64,000 bases of DNA from Rhynchonema sp. JSB1_4. Lineage: Eukaryota > Nematoda > Chromadorea > Monhysterida > Xyalidae. The notes under the pieces were generated by a model. That model worked only from the letters and a program-made list of their open reading frames with translations, was not told the DNA's origin and made no database searches. The stretch is taken from positions 1 to 64,000 of the forward strand of contig JASAMV010004227.1 of assembly GCA_030248065.1 (NCBI GenBank), read 5' to 3'. Both the position numbers and the translations under genes were made by a program. Shown one piece after another: positions 10,622 through 25,430 of this stretch (positions within the stretch are counted from its first letter, which is position 1; the number at the start of each line of letters is the position of its first letter).

Positions 10622-13600
10622 TCAGACATATCCCATCACAATAACAGCAATGACCCCAATTGGCCCTGCCATAAAGTGCCCCCCAGCCCTGTTTGCATCG
10701 GAAGTCCTGTAGCCGAACGGTACGTCATCCATCATCTGTTCAAAGGTGTCCCCATTGCACAACTCAGTGTTGCACGCGCACACACGCGCGCGACCGCGTA
10801 CGCCCAGAACGTAGTCGGTGTCGACGTTCATACACGCGTTCTTGATTGCTGGCAGTTTGGGGAAGAACGGAAAGCGCAACGTGTGCTGTGTATAGAAATG
10901 AATAATAATGAGATGTACTGTATATGTTTTCACAGCAGAACACAACCGCTACCGGAAGCTTTTTGAATATCAAACGCAAACGACATCATATCGAATGCAA
11001 AATTACAGTATCAAATTGCGTAGGTAAGTTAGTAACTGCCTGATTGCCTCCAAGTTTGATATTCCGGGTCCCCACACGCATCAACGTAAGTATTCACCAC
11101 TCCCCCCAAACAACACTAACAATTCGCATTGGTCTTCCTGGATGATCAGGTCCTTCCATGAACGCGTGCAGATTGAACTCATCCAAACACATTCGCAATG
11201 TTGCCTTCACGCCGCCAAAATCGTTGACCGAAGTGATTCCATTGATGCCCAACATTTGGATGATGTTGCTGCCGTTGACAATAATCGGTGGGCCGCTGTA
11301 ATGCTTGACCTGGAATAGGAAGCATATGCACTCTCTTGTATACCTGTTCGTTTAAATTAACGAGGTGTGCTCAAGTGGCCAGTGAGAGGGAGGCAATGTC
11401 TTTTCTGTCAACGTGGTCCAGAACGGAGCTGTCCCACTCTGAGGGAGAAGAAGGGTCCACACGTCGAAAAACTTTCACTAACACAGTCATCGTTCTCAGC
11501 GATACAGCCCATTGTCAACGAAATTCAGGGGTTGTCTTCCCCAAATTGACACGAAACCTTAACTACCACCCGATGCTTCTATAGTTAAAAATGTCCCGGC
11601 TATTTGAAATAAGTTTTTGAAAACTTGCCGACAGATCGAAGTGCACCGTGATCGCCACTGTTTGACAATCACCCATCAGTTCCAGGTCACCGCTCGGGGA
11701 CATCATGCACTCGCGCGAGTCCGTCAAACCGTTCAACTCTGCAATTTGGGAATAATTGTCCGTTTTTGTCGTTTTCTTGGCGAAAAGCTAGTCCAGAATC
11801 TGATATGCAGCTTTACCAGTGATTTTGTTCAGTCTGCCGCCGGCTTTGCGCATGATGAACTTTTGCAGTTCGTGATTCTCGAGCGAGAAATGGGCGCATT
11901 TGTACGCTTTGAAGGCTGAAATAGAACACCGCGACGGGTCTACCAAAAGATAACAGGCTGCCCTGTTTGGAAACCGTGTATTCTTTTTAACCAATGAGGG
12001 ACCCGTGACAGAGCTTGAAATAATTCGGTTCCATAAACTTGCAAAGTTTAAAAGTGAATTCCAACGCACTTCTGGCGTAAAAGGGCGGTGAACACGAGCA
12101 GTCGCTGAAGCTAAGCCAAATCGTTGTTTGATCGCAACAAACAGTGTCTTTGCCCGCCATCGGTGGACATTGACAATCGCTACCACAAGATTCGGAGTCG
12201 AACGGGCATGAGGCTGTTGGTGTTAGTGTCGGTTTTGTTCAGTTGAAATTTATGGTTCAAACTGATACATACCTGAGTAATCAATGCAGAACTTGAAGCT
12301 ACTGTTTCAACTCTGTCTTTACTCTCGACTATAAAGCAACACATGCAAAAAAGTCAAGTCACGAGGCCAATTGAGTCATTGTTGCCTATTAGAGAAGGAA
12401 GCTAAACCCCAGATAAAACTACGTGGAATTTGTTCTCAACACAGTCAATTTGTGCCAGCATGAAATAATTTAAAACGATGGAGAAAGTATTTTGGATGTC
12501 AGAAACCGATTAGAAAATTAACCTTTGTAGGCAGCATCCTCTGGCGCTTTTACCGGGTCGGGTGCGGGCATCGGCTTCGAAGGCAGTGGTTGCGCGTTGC
12601 ACCTGTGACCGGTGCACACGCATATGCTTTGGAATGCCGATAAACCGAGGAAGTTCTGAACACAGGGAAAAGTGTTGGGCTAAACGTAGGGGAGTTGTAG
12701 AATATAGCACGATAGAATCAGTTGTCTTGTTTCAACGTTGTGTGTGAGCACAACTCGCCAGAGTAGCTCCACGGTCCACACAAACCCAAAGCACGTTTCT
12801 ACGGTCGCAGCCGCAGTCTCAACGTGGCCTCTCCCTCCAACTACCTGTATGTTCGTCCGTAGCCCTCATCTGGGACTGGTGACAATCAACCCGTTCATTC
12901 GTTGTAAGATAGGAGCAATTCAATTTCCTGACGGCTGGGGGAATTGCGACAACGAAAATATAGGGTTGAGATGAAGCTACTGGGAGCAAGTTCAGATAAC
13001 TAAAGCTGCAAGAGCTATACGCAGGGTTGGGCAAAAAACGTTTTTTTACAAAAATCGTTTTTTAAAAAAAATCGTTTTTTTTAAAAAAAAAAAAATTTTA
13101 AAAAACACCGACGTGACAAAAAAACGCACACAAAAAAAAAAAAAAACACATTGTTGGAAAAAAAAAGAAGAGAAAAAAAGAGATTTATTTTTTCTGGGGA
13201 GAAAAAAAATTAGATGGGGTGGAGTTTTTAAAAAAAAAAAAAAAATTTTTTAAAAAAAAAAAAAAAAAAAATAAAAAAAAAAATTCGTTCCAAAAGTTAA
13301 AAAAAAAATTTTTTTTTTATTATTTCAAAATTCGAAAATTTCTCTATTTTTTTGCTCTAAAAAGTGCTATTTTTTGCATAAAAATTGCTACTGTTAACAT
13401 CACCCGACCCTACCATGGGTGTATTGGGTGCCATAATCGTTGTTTTGTGGCATCTAGACATAGTGCACACACTCACATGGCCTCTCATATGATTACACAT
13501 GTACATGTGACTGGGTGGGCATGCATTTATCCATGCAACAGACCCGAAAGCAGTGATTCGGTGTGATATTCACTCTATATTTACACTGTTTGTCACATAT

Positions 13601-15971
13601 TTGCATTGGTCGTGTACCAAGAGGCAATAGTTTCACCCAAATTTACCGTCTTGAGTGTCACAAAGCCACACCAAGGCACCCACACCACGTGGAGGAAGTG
13701 TACGGGTGTGTACCTGACTACTGTTGGTACTCATTGACCATTGTTTAGTATTGTTTTCGTGTCGTGAGTGCTTTATATGCACTTACCACACGTTATGGAA
13801 GAAAAATGCCACTATTTTTTGTTTTAGCGCTCATTTTTTTTCGTTTCTGGCAGTTTTTGGCTGGAATAAAAAAATTTTTTTTTAAATTAAAAAAAAAATT
13901 TTTTTTTTAAAAAAAAATGGGGTTTGAATAAAAAAATTTTTTTATTAACCACTGGTTTCAACCCTTTTCTAGCGAGTTGTTAAGGTCCCATATCAGACCC
14001 GCATCATGGGACCAACTTTGGCCGGGGTCATCACTGAAAGTCAAACTCCGTATATCGACGTATCTCGTCAAAGTAAAAATTGGTCGAAAATTTTTTGAAA
14101 AAAATGGGACAAGAAATTGATTTTCCTTGATAATCAGGGTACTTTCCCTGAAGAAATCAGGGAAAATCAAAGAAATTCAGGATTTAAAAAAAACGAAAAA
14201 CGACCCAGGCGTTTTTTTGAAAAAAAACGTCGTTTTTTTAAAGAAAAAACGCCGTCGTTTTTTTTTGCCCAACCCTGGCTATACGTCCACAAAACTATGA
14301 CCTAGACCTTTCAAAGCATGTAAGGTCTCCGGATTATATGGTCGCACTGCCGCGAACTGAACAACACCGACCGAAATATCTTGTCTGATGCATTTTGAAT
14401 CGCCCCGTTGCACGACGCCGTCTATCGCCTGGTCTTTGAAGACTGACGCACGGAGTTGTTTCACAGTGATGTCGACATCTTGCTTTTTAAACCAGTCATT
14501 CGCTGCAAAAATGGTTCATTAAAAAAATGGCTCATTTAACACATCCTTGGCCTAAAGTTGAACGTATCCACACTTACAGCTATCGGGGGTTTAACTATGG
14601 AGACCAAATTCGGTGATAAACAAAGGCGCCAATTTTGAGAACGAGGTACAAGCGCCACACCTTGCCTCTCAGCTTCAGCATAAGTCTTTGCCAAGAAAAA
14701 CTGTTTCGGTGGAAAACCCAACACCACACAGCCTCTCATCGCAATGCCGACCGTTCCGTAACGGGCAACGCTTTTTAACCCCTTGATCACATCTTTGAAC
14801 TCTCTCGACTTGCCGTATTGAGCCTCGAACACAGACACTGAAAGTATACAACAAACAAAATATTGATAACAGATTTTGGGCGAACGTGTGAAATCAAGCT
14901 ACATTATGCGTGAACGCGAACATTAGTCTTTTTTCATCCTTAAAACTTGGCTTCGTGCGTCTCTCGTACCACATGAGTTGTTTAAGCTTACTTCAGGTTT
15001 TTTCGATGTGAATTGCAGCACAGGGATTCCATGAACCAGGACAGCAGGAAACGATGATTTGGAATAACAGATTTATAAGAAAAATCGCCGACCTGATTCA
15101 GTGCGCAAAATATCGTGCGACTGCCCAACAAGTCATAATGATGACTCAACGCTCATGCAAGCGTAGTTTGACACCCAAAAAAACAATGTAGGTACGGATA
15201 CTGACCAGTGCGTGCAATATTAGCTAAGTTCATTTCGGCGGTCATGCTCATGCACACATCGCCGGGACAATCGCGCACGATACTGGGGCTCGATCCACAA
15301 TGTTCCAGATCCATCAGATCTGCAGAAGTGGTATAATACGGATAAAACTGCGGCGAGAGACAACAGCGGCTCCCACTATTTTTTCTGAACTTTTGTAGCA
15401 GCTTTATGTGGCTGGTGTTTTTCTGGGGTCAGGTGTCGGCTTTAATGGAGCAGTTGGGCAGAACCCGCACCTTCTGCTGAGACACAAATTTCTTATGAGT
15501 GTTTTTGTTCGGGTTTGAGAGAGCTCCCCCTGTTTTAAATCGGCTACCATTTCGAGTCAAATCATTCAATCTTTTGTAGAGGTAACGGATATCAAGGCTT
15601 TGTCGTGTCTCAAATGCTCGAAACGTACGAGAAAGAGAGTTGATTATGTTTTGGTTTGAGTGTTTGAAGAGCCCCGTTTTTTTAGTCATCGCACCTGTCG
15701 AAGTTCGCTGCTGGCCGTCAATGCCCATCGCCCGCTGTATTTTCAAGTACTGACCAATCGCGGCTCGCGCTTGTTCCATCCTTTCTTCGGGTATCGGCTC
15801 GCCAGTGGTCGTGATTGATATGCACTCGTAGCATTTGACTGATTCGGCTATCAGGACGGTCGAGGCTGTGGAATATGTAAACCGTGTGTGTGTGTGTGTG
15901 TTTTTAGCATCATAAAGCGCACACTCACCCATGATCACCGCGAACATGAGAGCCAGCTTGAGCGCGCGCAT
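10622..15971 (-). CDS. Secreted two-domain Ly6/three-finger protein, probable GPI anchor
   Basis: Extracellular Ly6/uPAR-superfamily protein of 422 residues. Exons (minus, 5' to 3'): 15929-15971, 15755-15865, 15206-15319, 14718-14837, 14372-14502, 12523-12655, 11817-11915, 11629-11738, 11121-11309 and 10622-10840; the phases close exactly. Residues 1-20 are a signal peptide (MRALKLALMFAVIMG...). Ly6 domain 1 spans about 26-193, from KCYEC through DCPGDVC to ICVCTGHRCN, with ten cysteines. A Pro-rich linker (PLPSKPMPAPDP) leads to domain 2, about 224-379, ending VCACNTELCN, with eight cysteines. The last Cys to Cys-x-Cys spacing is 17 residues in both domains, which guided the exon 5 donor choice. 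The final 20 residues are hydrophobic, as expected for GPI attachment. Both domains are much longer than the usual 70-100 residues. The intron after exon 8 uses a GC donor. One intron contains the hAT element 13022-14277. No orthologue is assigned. Confidence 0.75.
13022..14277. mobile_element. Non-autonomous hAT element inside a Ly6-gene intron
   Basis: Terminal inverted repeat CAGGGTTGGGCAAAAAACG with its complement at the right end, flanked by a perfect 8-bp duplication GCTATACG (13014-13021 and 14278-14285). Both features are diagnostic for hAT transposons. The 1256-bp interior has long A/T homopolymers at each end and no transposase frame. It sits in the intron between Ly6 exons 5 and 6, whose splice sites it leaves intact. 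A decayed relative lies at 4796-5170. Confidence 0.9.
15884..15901. repeat. (GT)n microsatellite
   Basis: An uninterrupted GT dinucleotide run in intron 1 of the Ly6 gene. Confidence 0.9.
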
Positions 15972-16767
15972 CGTCGGTTCGGAACACTGGTGCCCTTTGA
16001 TTATTTATGACTGCAATTTGTTCACTGAACTGTGTTATTTGTAAGCGCAGCTCAACAGGAATAAAAAAATTTGGAGATAGGGGCGTAAACAAGTTTTATT
16101 ATGATTCATGCGATACTTTGTTTTGATTCGCGCATTGTTAAGCCACACAGTAACTGATAAAAGGAAGGCACAGAGCGAATCATATACATAAACGCGCACC
16201 GCCTGAAACTGTCTGGCTGCGCATGCAAGCATGTTTGCGTGCGCACAAGGCATGCATGCTTCGGCAGGCACTAATTTTTTCAGTGGTCCCCGCTTTTGAC
16301 GGTGCACAAATTGAAAACGTTTCTTTTTCACACCATCTCCCACAAATTTCCAAACTTACTGCTACGGCATGATTGCGATGAGAACCTGTTCGTGCACTGC
16401 GTATTACTTCAACCAATCTATGCATCATAGCATACTTTTGATGCGTCACGACGACTCTTGACAAAAAAACTGAACATTTTTTTCAGGGAAAAAGAATCTT
16501 TGATGTGGCCAACGCAAAAGGAAATTGAATGGGAAAGGCAAACGCTTTATTTGGTTTTATTTGTAGTTTTGTATCTCCAGTGCCAGGTCAATGTTAACGC
16601 CAAGACAATGTGGCAAATCCCGTCAAACAATAAGAAATGAGAAGAGAAATACGTATCACAGTCTCACAATTAAACATCACTCCGGTTTCTTGTTCCTCGA
16701 AATGTGTGTGTAGTGATTCGGAAAACACTTTTGGCATTTAACATCACATTGCGAACTATATGTAGCT
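15972..16767. other. Intergenic between two minus-strand genes
   Basis: This is the Ly6-gene upstream region plus the 3' flank of the astacin-kelch gene. TTTATT at 16547-16552 is a possible minus-strand poly(A) signal about 215 bp beyond the stop. Short open frames show no domain. No other structure is recognised. Confidence 0.5.
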
Positions 16768-19844
<3,077 letters not shown>

Positions 19845-20525
19845 TGTGAAAGTTTCAAACGACAGAGACACACAGTTGGTTCACTGGACATGCACGACAC
19901 ATGAGCAGACACTGGCACAATGCACTGTCAAATTCGTACGTGTTGAAAGTTCTTAAAATTTCCTGTACTTACGTGTTGTTTACAACCAATTACCGGTAAT
20001 CGCATGGATTAAACCGGTTTCGTCACTTAAACTCACCAGTTGATGAAAAAACGGTACGTGCGTCACCACAGCGCTTTTCCGACTCGCTCATCACCAACCG
20101 CAGGAAAGTGTGTTTGAAAGACGCTGAAGCAGACCCCGAATTTATGAGGAATAGCATCTTTCGAAAGATTAGCGCATGTAGAATGCGTCCTACTCATTTT
20201 CTCCCCGTAGCGCTTGTTCTTTGACAAGCCTGGCCGTCAGCCTGTTGAGCATAGGAAACAATTGCAGAGTTGCGTGGAATATCAGGACACTTACAATTTT
20301 ATACTGAGCAACACCAAAAGCCTGAACTTGAACAATATACAGCAGAAACCACACGCGTGCCAAAACAGTAACGTCGGTGTTTCTTCGGGCATAACTGTGC
20401 TGCTTTCGTTCTCTCATGGAACATGAACAAGTTCTGGCGCTGGTTGGCTGGCGCACGCGTGAGAACCAATCAGCGTGTAGGAAATTTTTTTCGTGTTACG
20501 AGAGAACGAAGTGAATAGTTTGGCC
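19845..20525. other. Upstream region of the astacin-kelch gene
   Basis: Non-coding on both strands as far as can be read. It should contain the minus-strand promoter. Short open frames near 20190-20456 have no recognisable domain. Confidence 0.45.
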
Positions 20526-20529
20526 TTAA

Positions 20530-21615
20530 AGTGCCTCTACAATTGAATGGTGACCGCGTTTGTTCGCAGCCATTTTTTTGGAAAATGAAGGCAAGGTATC
20601 AGAAACCCAGATTTATGGAATGGATTTTCAACTCGTTGCTTTGTGATGTTTCACGGAGCCCACATATTTTCACAGGAGGAGAAAAAATGAAAAAAGTTTG
20701 AGGCAAGCCGGTGCAAGACACAAGGTAATCCAATCCAAGATATTTTCAGCGTTTTATACACAGACGTTTCTCTGTTAAACGAGATATAAAGCATTGTACG
20801 AAACGCCAGGTGTGACAAATGATAAGCGAAACACTCCGAAAAATCAAGCCTTTTTGAAGCACCCTTTTACTGCTGTATAATTTTAGGCATCTGTGGTAAA
20901 TGAAATAAGTTGTCAATTACAAATAAAAATCCTCTAATTATCAAGTTTTTTGTTTGTGCTCCCCAGTTTTGAAAAACCCTACACAGCTCACACAATCTTT
21001 ACCACAACATGCGCAAGGCAGCCATTCCACAGCGCACACACACAACAAAGCTTGCCAGCTGAAACATTGCTGTGTTGTCGCTGTGCCGGCTGTGTGTTGT
21101 CGTTGTATGTGCGCTGTGGAATGGCTGCCTTGCGCATGTTGTGGTAAACATTGTGTGAGCTGTGTAGGGTTTTGAAAACTGGGGAGCACAAACAAAAAAC
21201 TTGATAATTAGAGGATTTTTATTTGTAATTGACAACTTATTTCATTTACCACAGATGCCTAAAATTATACAGCAGTAAAAGGGTGCTTCAAAAAGGCTTG
21301 ATTTTTCGGAGTGTTTCGCTTATCATTTGTCACACCTGGCGTTTCGTACAATGCTTTATATCTCGTTTAACAGAGAAACGTCTGTGTATAAAACGCTGAA
21401 AATATCTTGGATTGGATTACCTTGTGTCTTGCACCGGCTTGCCTCAAACGTTTTTCATTTTTTCTCCTCCTGTGAAAATATGTGGGCTCCGTGAAACATC
21501 ACAAAGCAACGAGTTGAAAATCCATTCCATAAATCTGGGTTTCTGATACCTTGCCTTCATTTTCCAAAAAAATGGCTGCGAACAAACGCGGTCACCATTC
21601 AATTGTAGAGGCACT
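20530..21615. mobile_element. Full-length palindromic TTAA element
   Basis: A 1086-bp near-perfect palindrome: AGTGCCTCTACAATTGAATG at the left and its reverse complement at the right, with about 500-bp arms meeting near 21080. It is flanked by TTAA on both sides (20526-20529 and 21616-21619), which is piggyBac-type target choice. The centre holds a second nested inversion around CACAACATGCGCAAGGCAGC. No transposase is present. Confidence 0.85.
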
Positions 21616-21619
21616 TTAA

Positions 21620-22218
21620 AGGGCAAATTGCACATTCCTAATCGCCCTTCAAACTTTGCAAGTGCTTAGGCTGCAGTCTGGCGGGCATCACAAAACTCAA
21701 ATTATTTAGTATGAATTTGCTAAGATGCATCCATGAGATGCAGTTCAAAAGGAACCGCCGGGAAGAAAATTTGCCGCGGACCGGCCGAATTTCTACCTGA
21801 ACATTCAGGGTTTCAAACGGTCTCGACGCGATCTGCTAATGTTTGCGTCAGAACAAAATGTTTCAGCCCGCTCGCCACGCTGGTTGCACGGGCGATGCCG
21901 CACACAATGAAAGAGAATGACGAAACTTTTCGACATTTCTTTTGCGAGATGTGGCAAGTTGGCTCTGGTGCACCATGGAACATTTTGTTGTGACGCAAAC
22001 ATTAGCAGATCGCGTCGAGACCATTTGAAACCCTGAATTGGCAGGTAGAAATTCGGCCGGTCCGCGGCGAATTTTCTTCCCGGTGGTTCCTCTTTATTTG
22101 CATCTTGTGGTTGCACGTTCGAGAATTGACAACAAGTGATTTGACTTTTGTAATGTCCAAACTGTTATCTAAGCCCTTGTAAAGTTTGAAGGGCGAAAAG
22201 GAATGTGCAATTTCCCCT
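21620..22218. mobile_element. TTAA palindromic MITE, copy 1
   Basis: Ends are AGGGCAAATTGCACATTCC and GGAATGTGCAATTTCCCCT, with TTAA at 21616-21619 and 22219-22222. The arms (GGAACCGCCGGGAAGAAAAT and complement, ACCGGCCGAATTTCTACCTG and complement) fold back on each other. It abuts the previous element and shares its TTAA. A second copy is at 48573-49158. Confidence 0.85.
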
Positions 22219-22358
22219 TTAACGAGTTCGGATAATTATTGTGTTGTGGAATAGAGTAGTGAAGTCGAGTTTCAACCTTGTCAACTCAGGCTACTAATCT
22301 GATCATCAATAGTTTATTCATCTTGCTTGTAATCTTCATTCATAATTATCGTGTGTGG

Positions 22359-22790
22359 ACACTTGTTGAATGTATGACAAATATGACAAAAATAATAAAT
22401 GTCATATTTGTCATAAATGTCACACGCGTCAACAAGTGTACATTACAGCACGACTGTATTGTACGCTTGTTGACTGTATGACATTTATGACAATAATGTT
22501 TGTGCAATCAACAAGTGTACAAAACAGCACGACTGTATTGTACACTTGTTGACTGTATGACATTTATGACAATAATGTTTGTGCAATCAACAAGTGTACA
22601 AAACAGCACGACTGTATTGTACACTTGTTGACTGTGTGACATTTATGACAAATAACGCTGAATTCAGCAATTGGGTGAATTATAACAACCAAACTGCACG
22701 AACATAACTTGGCGGAACGTGAAGAACAATCGATGCGCTTTTGAAATTGGATTTTTTGGATTGGACAGTTGTTTACAGTCAACAAGTGTC
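22359..22790. repeat. 79-bp tandem repeat bounded by inverted ACACTTGTTGA
   Basis: Units start at 22446, 22525 and 22604 (spacing 79 bp) and contain CAGCACGACTGTATTGTACA, CTTGTTGACTGTATGACATT and TATGACAATAATGTTTGTGC. Each unit is partly palindromic through TCAACAAGTGTAC/GTACACTTGTTGA. The block is bounded by GACACTTGTTGA at 22359 and its complement ending at 22790, so it may be a small transposon with internal amplification. It ends about 115 bp before the start codon of the acidic-peptide gene. Confidence 0.7.
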
Positions 22791-22905
22791 TAGTTACCAT
22801 AATTATTATTGTTTCTGTGAAATAAAGTCAGGCCGACCGTTCTCCAAATCATAGCGTATTGCTTCACATCTTCTCACGTATCCCTTCAAACCATATCCAA
22901 CAGTT

Positions 22906-23692
22906 ATGCGTCTGCTGTTTGTGCTGTTGTGCGTCGGTCTGTTGCAGTCGCGTGTCGATGCCGGCTGTTGTGGCAGCCGGCAAGTTGATACATTTTTATA
23001 TTTTCTGGGCCGTTTTGACCAGCGTAATAGTTGTAACCACTAGACCTGCCCAATCAATATTTTTTAATTAAAGATTAGATTTCTCGACCTGGTCGTAAAG
23101 TTAATTTTGCGTCAATCGGGTACAACAAACTGTGAAACATTACTGTTACAGCGAAGACAGTGACGTGGCTATTTCGGCACCTATATCGGAGCACGGTTCA
23201 GTGGCCAGCGGTGACGCTATCAGCGACGGTGAAGGCGCTATCAGCGATGGTGAAGGCGCTATCAGCGATGGTGAAGGCGCTATCAGCGATGGAGGAGTAA
23301 GCGACGCTGGCAGGTCAGACTAATGAAAAAAATGCGGTCATTTGTACCGGAGGTTTTCATGTAGAACCCCCTCAATACGACCCTCGGAAGCGTTGGAGGC
23401 TCGGGGCGGGTCTATTCCGGGTTAAAAGTCGGCGTTTTGACATTCTGTGACCATGTTTGAATATATGTATACATTTGACCATGGGGGGCTCTATGGGGAA
23501 AACTCTGGACCATGATAAAATGTGATGAGATATACATTATTGTTACAGCGGCGAAAACACTGATTCGAATTCATCCTGGGGACCTGTATCGGAGACCAGG
23601 TCAGATTGAAGAATATAAAAATGTAGTGATTGATCTGGGTCTTTCCCTTCCATTTCAGTGGTGACAGTGGCCACGTGTCGATGCGCAAGTAG
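22906..23692 (+). CDS. Small secreted acidic repeat peptide
   Basis: A 106-residue protein from exons 22906-22979, 23152-23313, 23549-23599 and 23659-23692. All three introns are phase 2 and the frame closes exactly. Residues 1-20 form a strong signal peptide (MRLLFVLLCVGLLQSRVDAG), followed by CCGS. The mature part is rich in Asp, Glu, Ser and Gly, with four tandem AISDGEG-like heptads, then SGENTDSNSS and SGDSGHVSMRK at the end. Several acidic-flanked Ser-Gly pairs could carry glycosaminoglycan, but that is inference. The first intron has a GC donor (GCAAGT); the nearby GT would break the frame. Exons 2 and 3 each carry an RSD-stop if their donor is skipped, so shorter isoforms are possible. 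A poly(A) signal lies at 23851. No family is recognised. Confidence 0.65.
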
Positions 23693-23850
23693 AATTTGAA
23701 ATCCGGATTTGATTTTTTCATTGGTCGCTGAGACACTTTTTCTGATGGTGACTTGATTATTTATAGGTTTAGGTTTGTTGGCTTTGTGTTATGTATAGGT
23801 TTTATACGCACCGCAGTTTCAATATTTTTTAGAACCCTTTATTAAAAGGA

Positions 23851-23856
23851 AATAAA
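23851..23856 (+). promoter_or_regulatory. Poly(A) signal AATAAA for the acidic-peptide gene
   Basis: The first good signal downstream of the stop at 23692, in the context GGAAATAAAAGG. Confidence 0.5.
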
Positions 23857-24533
23857 AGGGGTGCATGTGACTTGGTCAGCAACAAACCGGAACGAAAGCT
23901 GCACCGGGGTTGAGTAACAAAGACGGGTACCGAACACTGAGAAACGGTTCTGACACGTCATTCAGGGATTGCATGACACTTCAATACGGATGCGGAATGG
24001 GGTGGATTTCCGATCAACTAGTCAATCTTAATCTTCTTGAATAATGGTCGCGTGGCCTAGCCGCTTTCATTCCGTCCCGGCCATTCCAAGCAGTGTCTCT
24101 CGATGTCCATTTTCGCGAAGAACTGCGCCTCCGCTGTACTTTTTCTTTTTAATTCGTTTGTAATTTTTTCAGTCCCGCGCCTGGGCCCAGGCAGAGGTTA
24201 CCCTATTCCCTAAAATAGAGCCCCCCCCCCAAAAATAGAGCCCCCCAAAATACAGCCCCCTAAAAGGGGTCAGTGAAAAAATAGAGCCCCCCAAAAATAC
24301 AGCCCCCCCCCCCCACGTGGAATTACCCGCGTGGGGGTCGTAAAGTCAAGTTTTTGTATTAGACATCTTGTGTACAACGTTTTTGTGGTTGAGTATACCG
24401 TAAAAACCTAAATAGATGGGGGGCTCTATTAATTCACTGGCCCCATTTTGGGGGGGCTCTATTACGGGGGGGGGCTCTATTCCGGGGGGGGCCTCTATTA
24501 AAGGGTGTGTCTCAGTGTAGTACTTGGTCAGGG

Positions 24534-24950
24534 TGTTGACGATAGATAGATTGGGACCCGAAATGTGTTGACGATAGATAGATGACCAAAGTCCGAAATC
24601 TGGGGGGGGGTCGACCCAAACTTGTTGACGATAGATAGATGGTGGGGGGGGGTCGCCAAAAATCAAGGTATAGTATAGTGCATTAAGTAGGTAATAATGT
24701 GTAAATATTAATGAAAATGTGTATAGAGGTACTAAATCCGCGCGTAGCGCGCGATTTTTTGCCTATTTGGGACAAAAAATACCGATTTTGAGCCATTTTG
24801 AGGCAAAAATGCTCATTTTGGGGTTCGAAATGTGTTGACGATAGATAGATTGTTCCCAAAATTTGTTGACGATAGCGGATAGATAGATTTGCCCATATGT
24901 GTTGACGATAGATAGATGAAATCAAAAAGTGTTGACGATAGATAGATGAA
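24534..24950. repeat. Seven irregularly spaced copies of TGTTGACGATAGATAGAT
   Basis: Copies start near 24535, 24565, 24624, 24833, 24863 (with a CGGA insertion), 24899 and 24930. Spacers are about 12-190 bp and unrelated to each other. Confidence 0.85.
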
Positions 24951-25095
24951 TTTGGGGGGGGACCCCCCACCCCCACCCCCAAGCCCCAAGCAGTGGTGTA
25001 GCTACCCAGGCGGGGCGGCAACCTACCGTAAAAACCTAAATAGAAGGGGGGGCTCTATTAACTCACTGACCCCATTTTGGGGGGGCTCTATTCCG

Positions 25096-25430
25096 GGGGG
25101 CCTCTATTAATTCACTGACCCGAACCTGAAAAATTGTTCCCATAAATACCCCCAAAAACCCCTAAAAACGGGTTTGAAAGGATGTTTTTTCGCTTGCAAC
25201 CGCATTTATTCGTGTCTATTCGTCAATAGGAGGCGTATTATGTGCTCTGAACAAACAACAAACGTGCATAAATGTACCTGTACACCACTATCAAGCCTTA
25301 ATACACTACAGTATAGGGGATGTTACTTTGGGGGGCTCTATTAATTCACTGACCCCTTTTTGGGGGGGCTGTATTACGGGGGGGGGCTCTGTTCCGGGGG
25401 GGGGGGGCTGTATTTAGGTTTTTACGGTAC
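25096..25430. repeat. Direct repeat, left copy
   Basis: A 330-bp segment from TTAATTCACTGACCCGAACC to CACTACAGTATAGGGGATGT that recurs nearly unchanged at 27162-27500. The two copies flank the palindromic element 25826-27158. Confidence 0.8.

Noticed and set aside
24534..24950. CRISPR-like array of 18-mers with unique spacers
   Set aside because: Eukaryotic context, spacer lengths from about 12 to 190 bp, no Cas genes; a dispersed repeat is the simpler reading.
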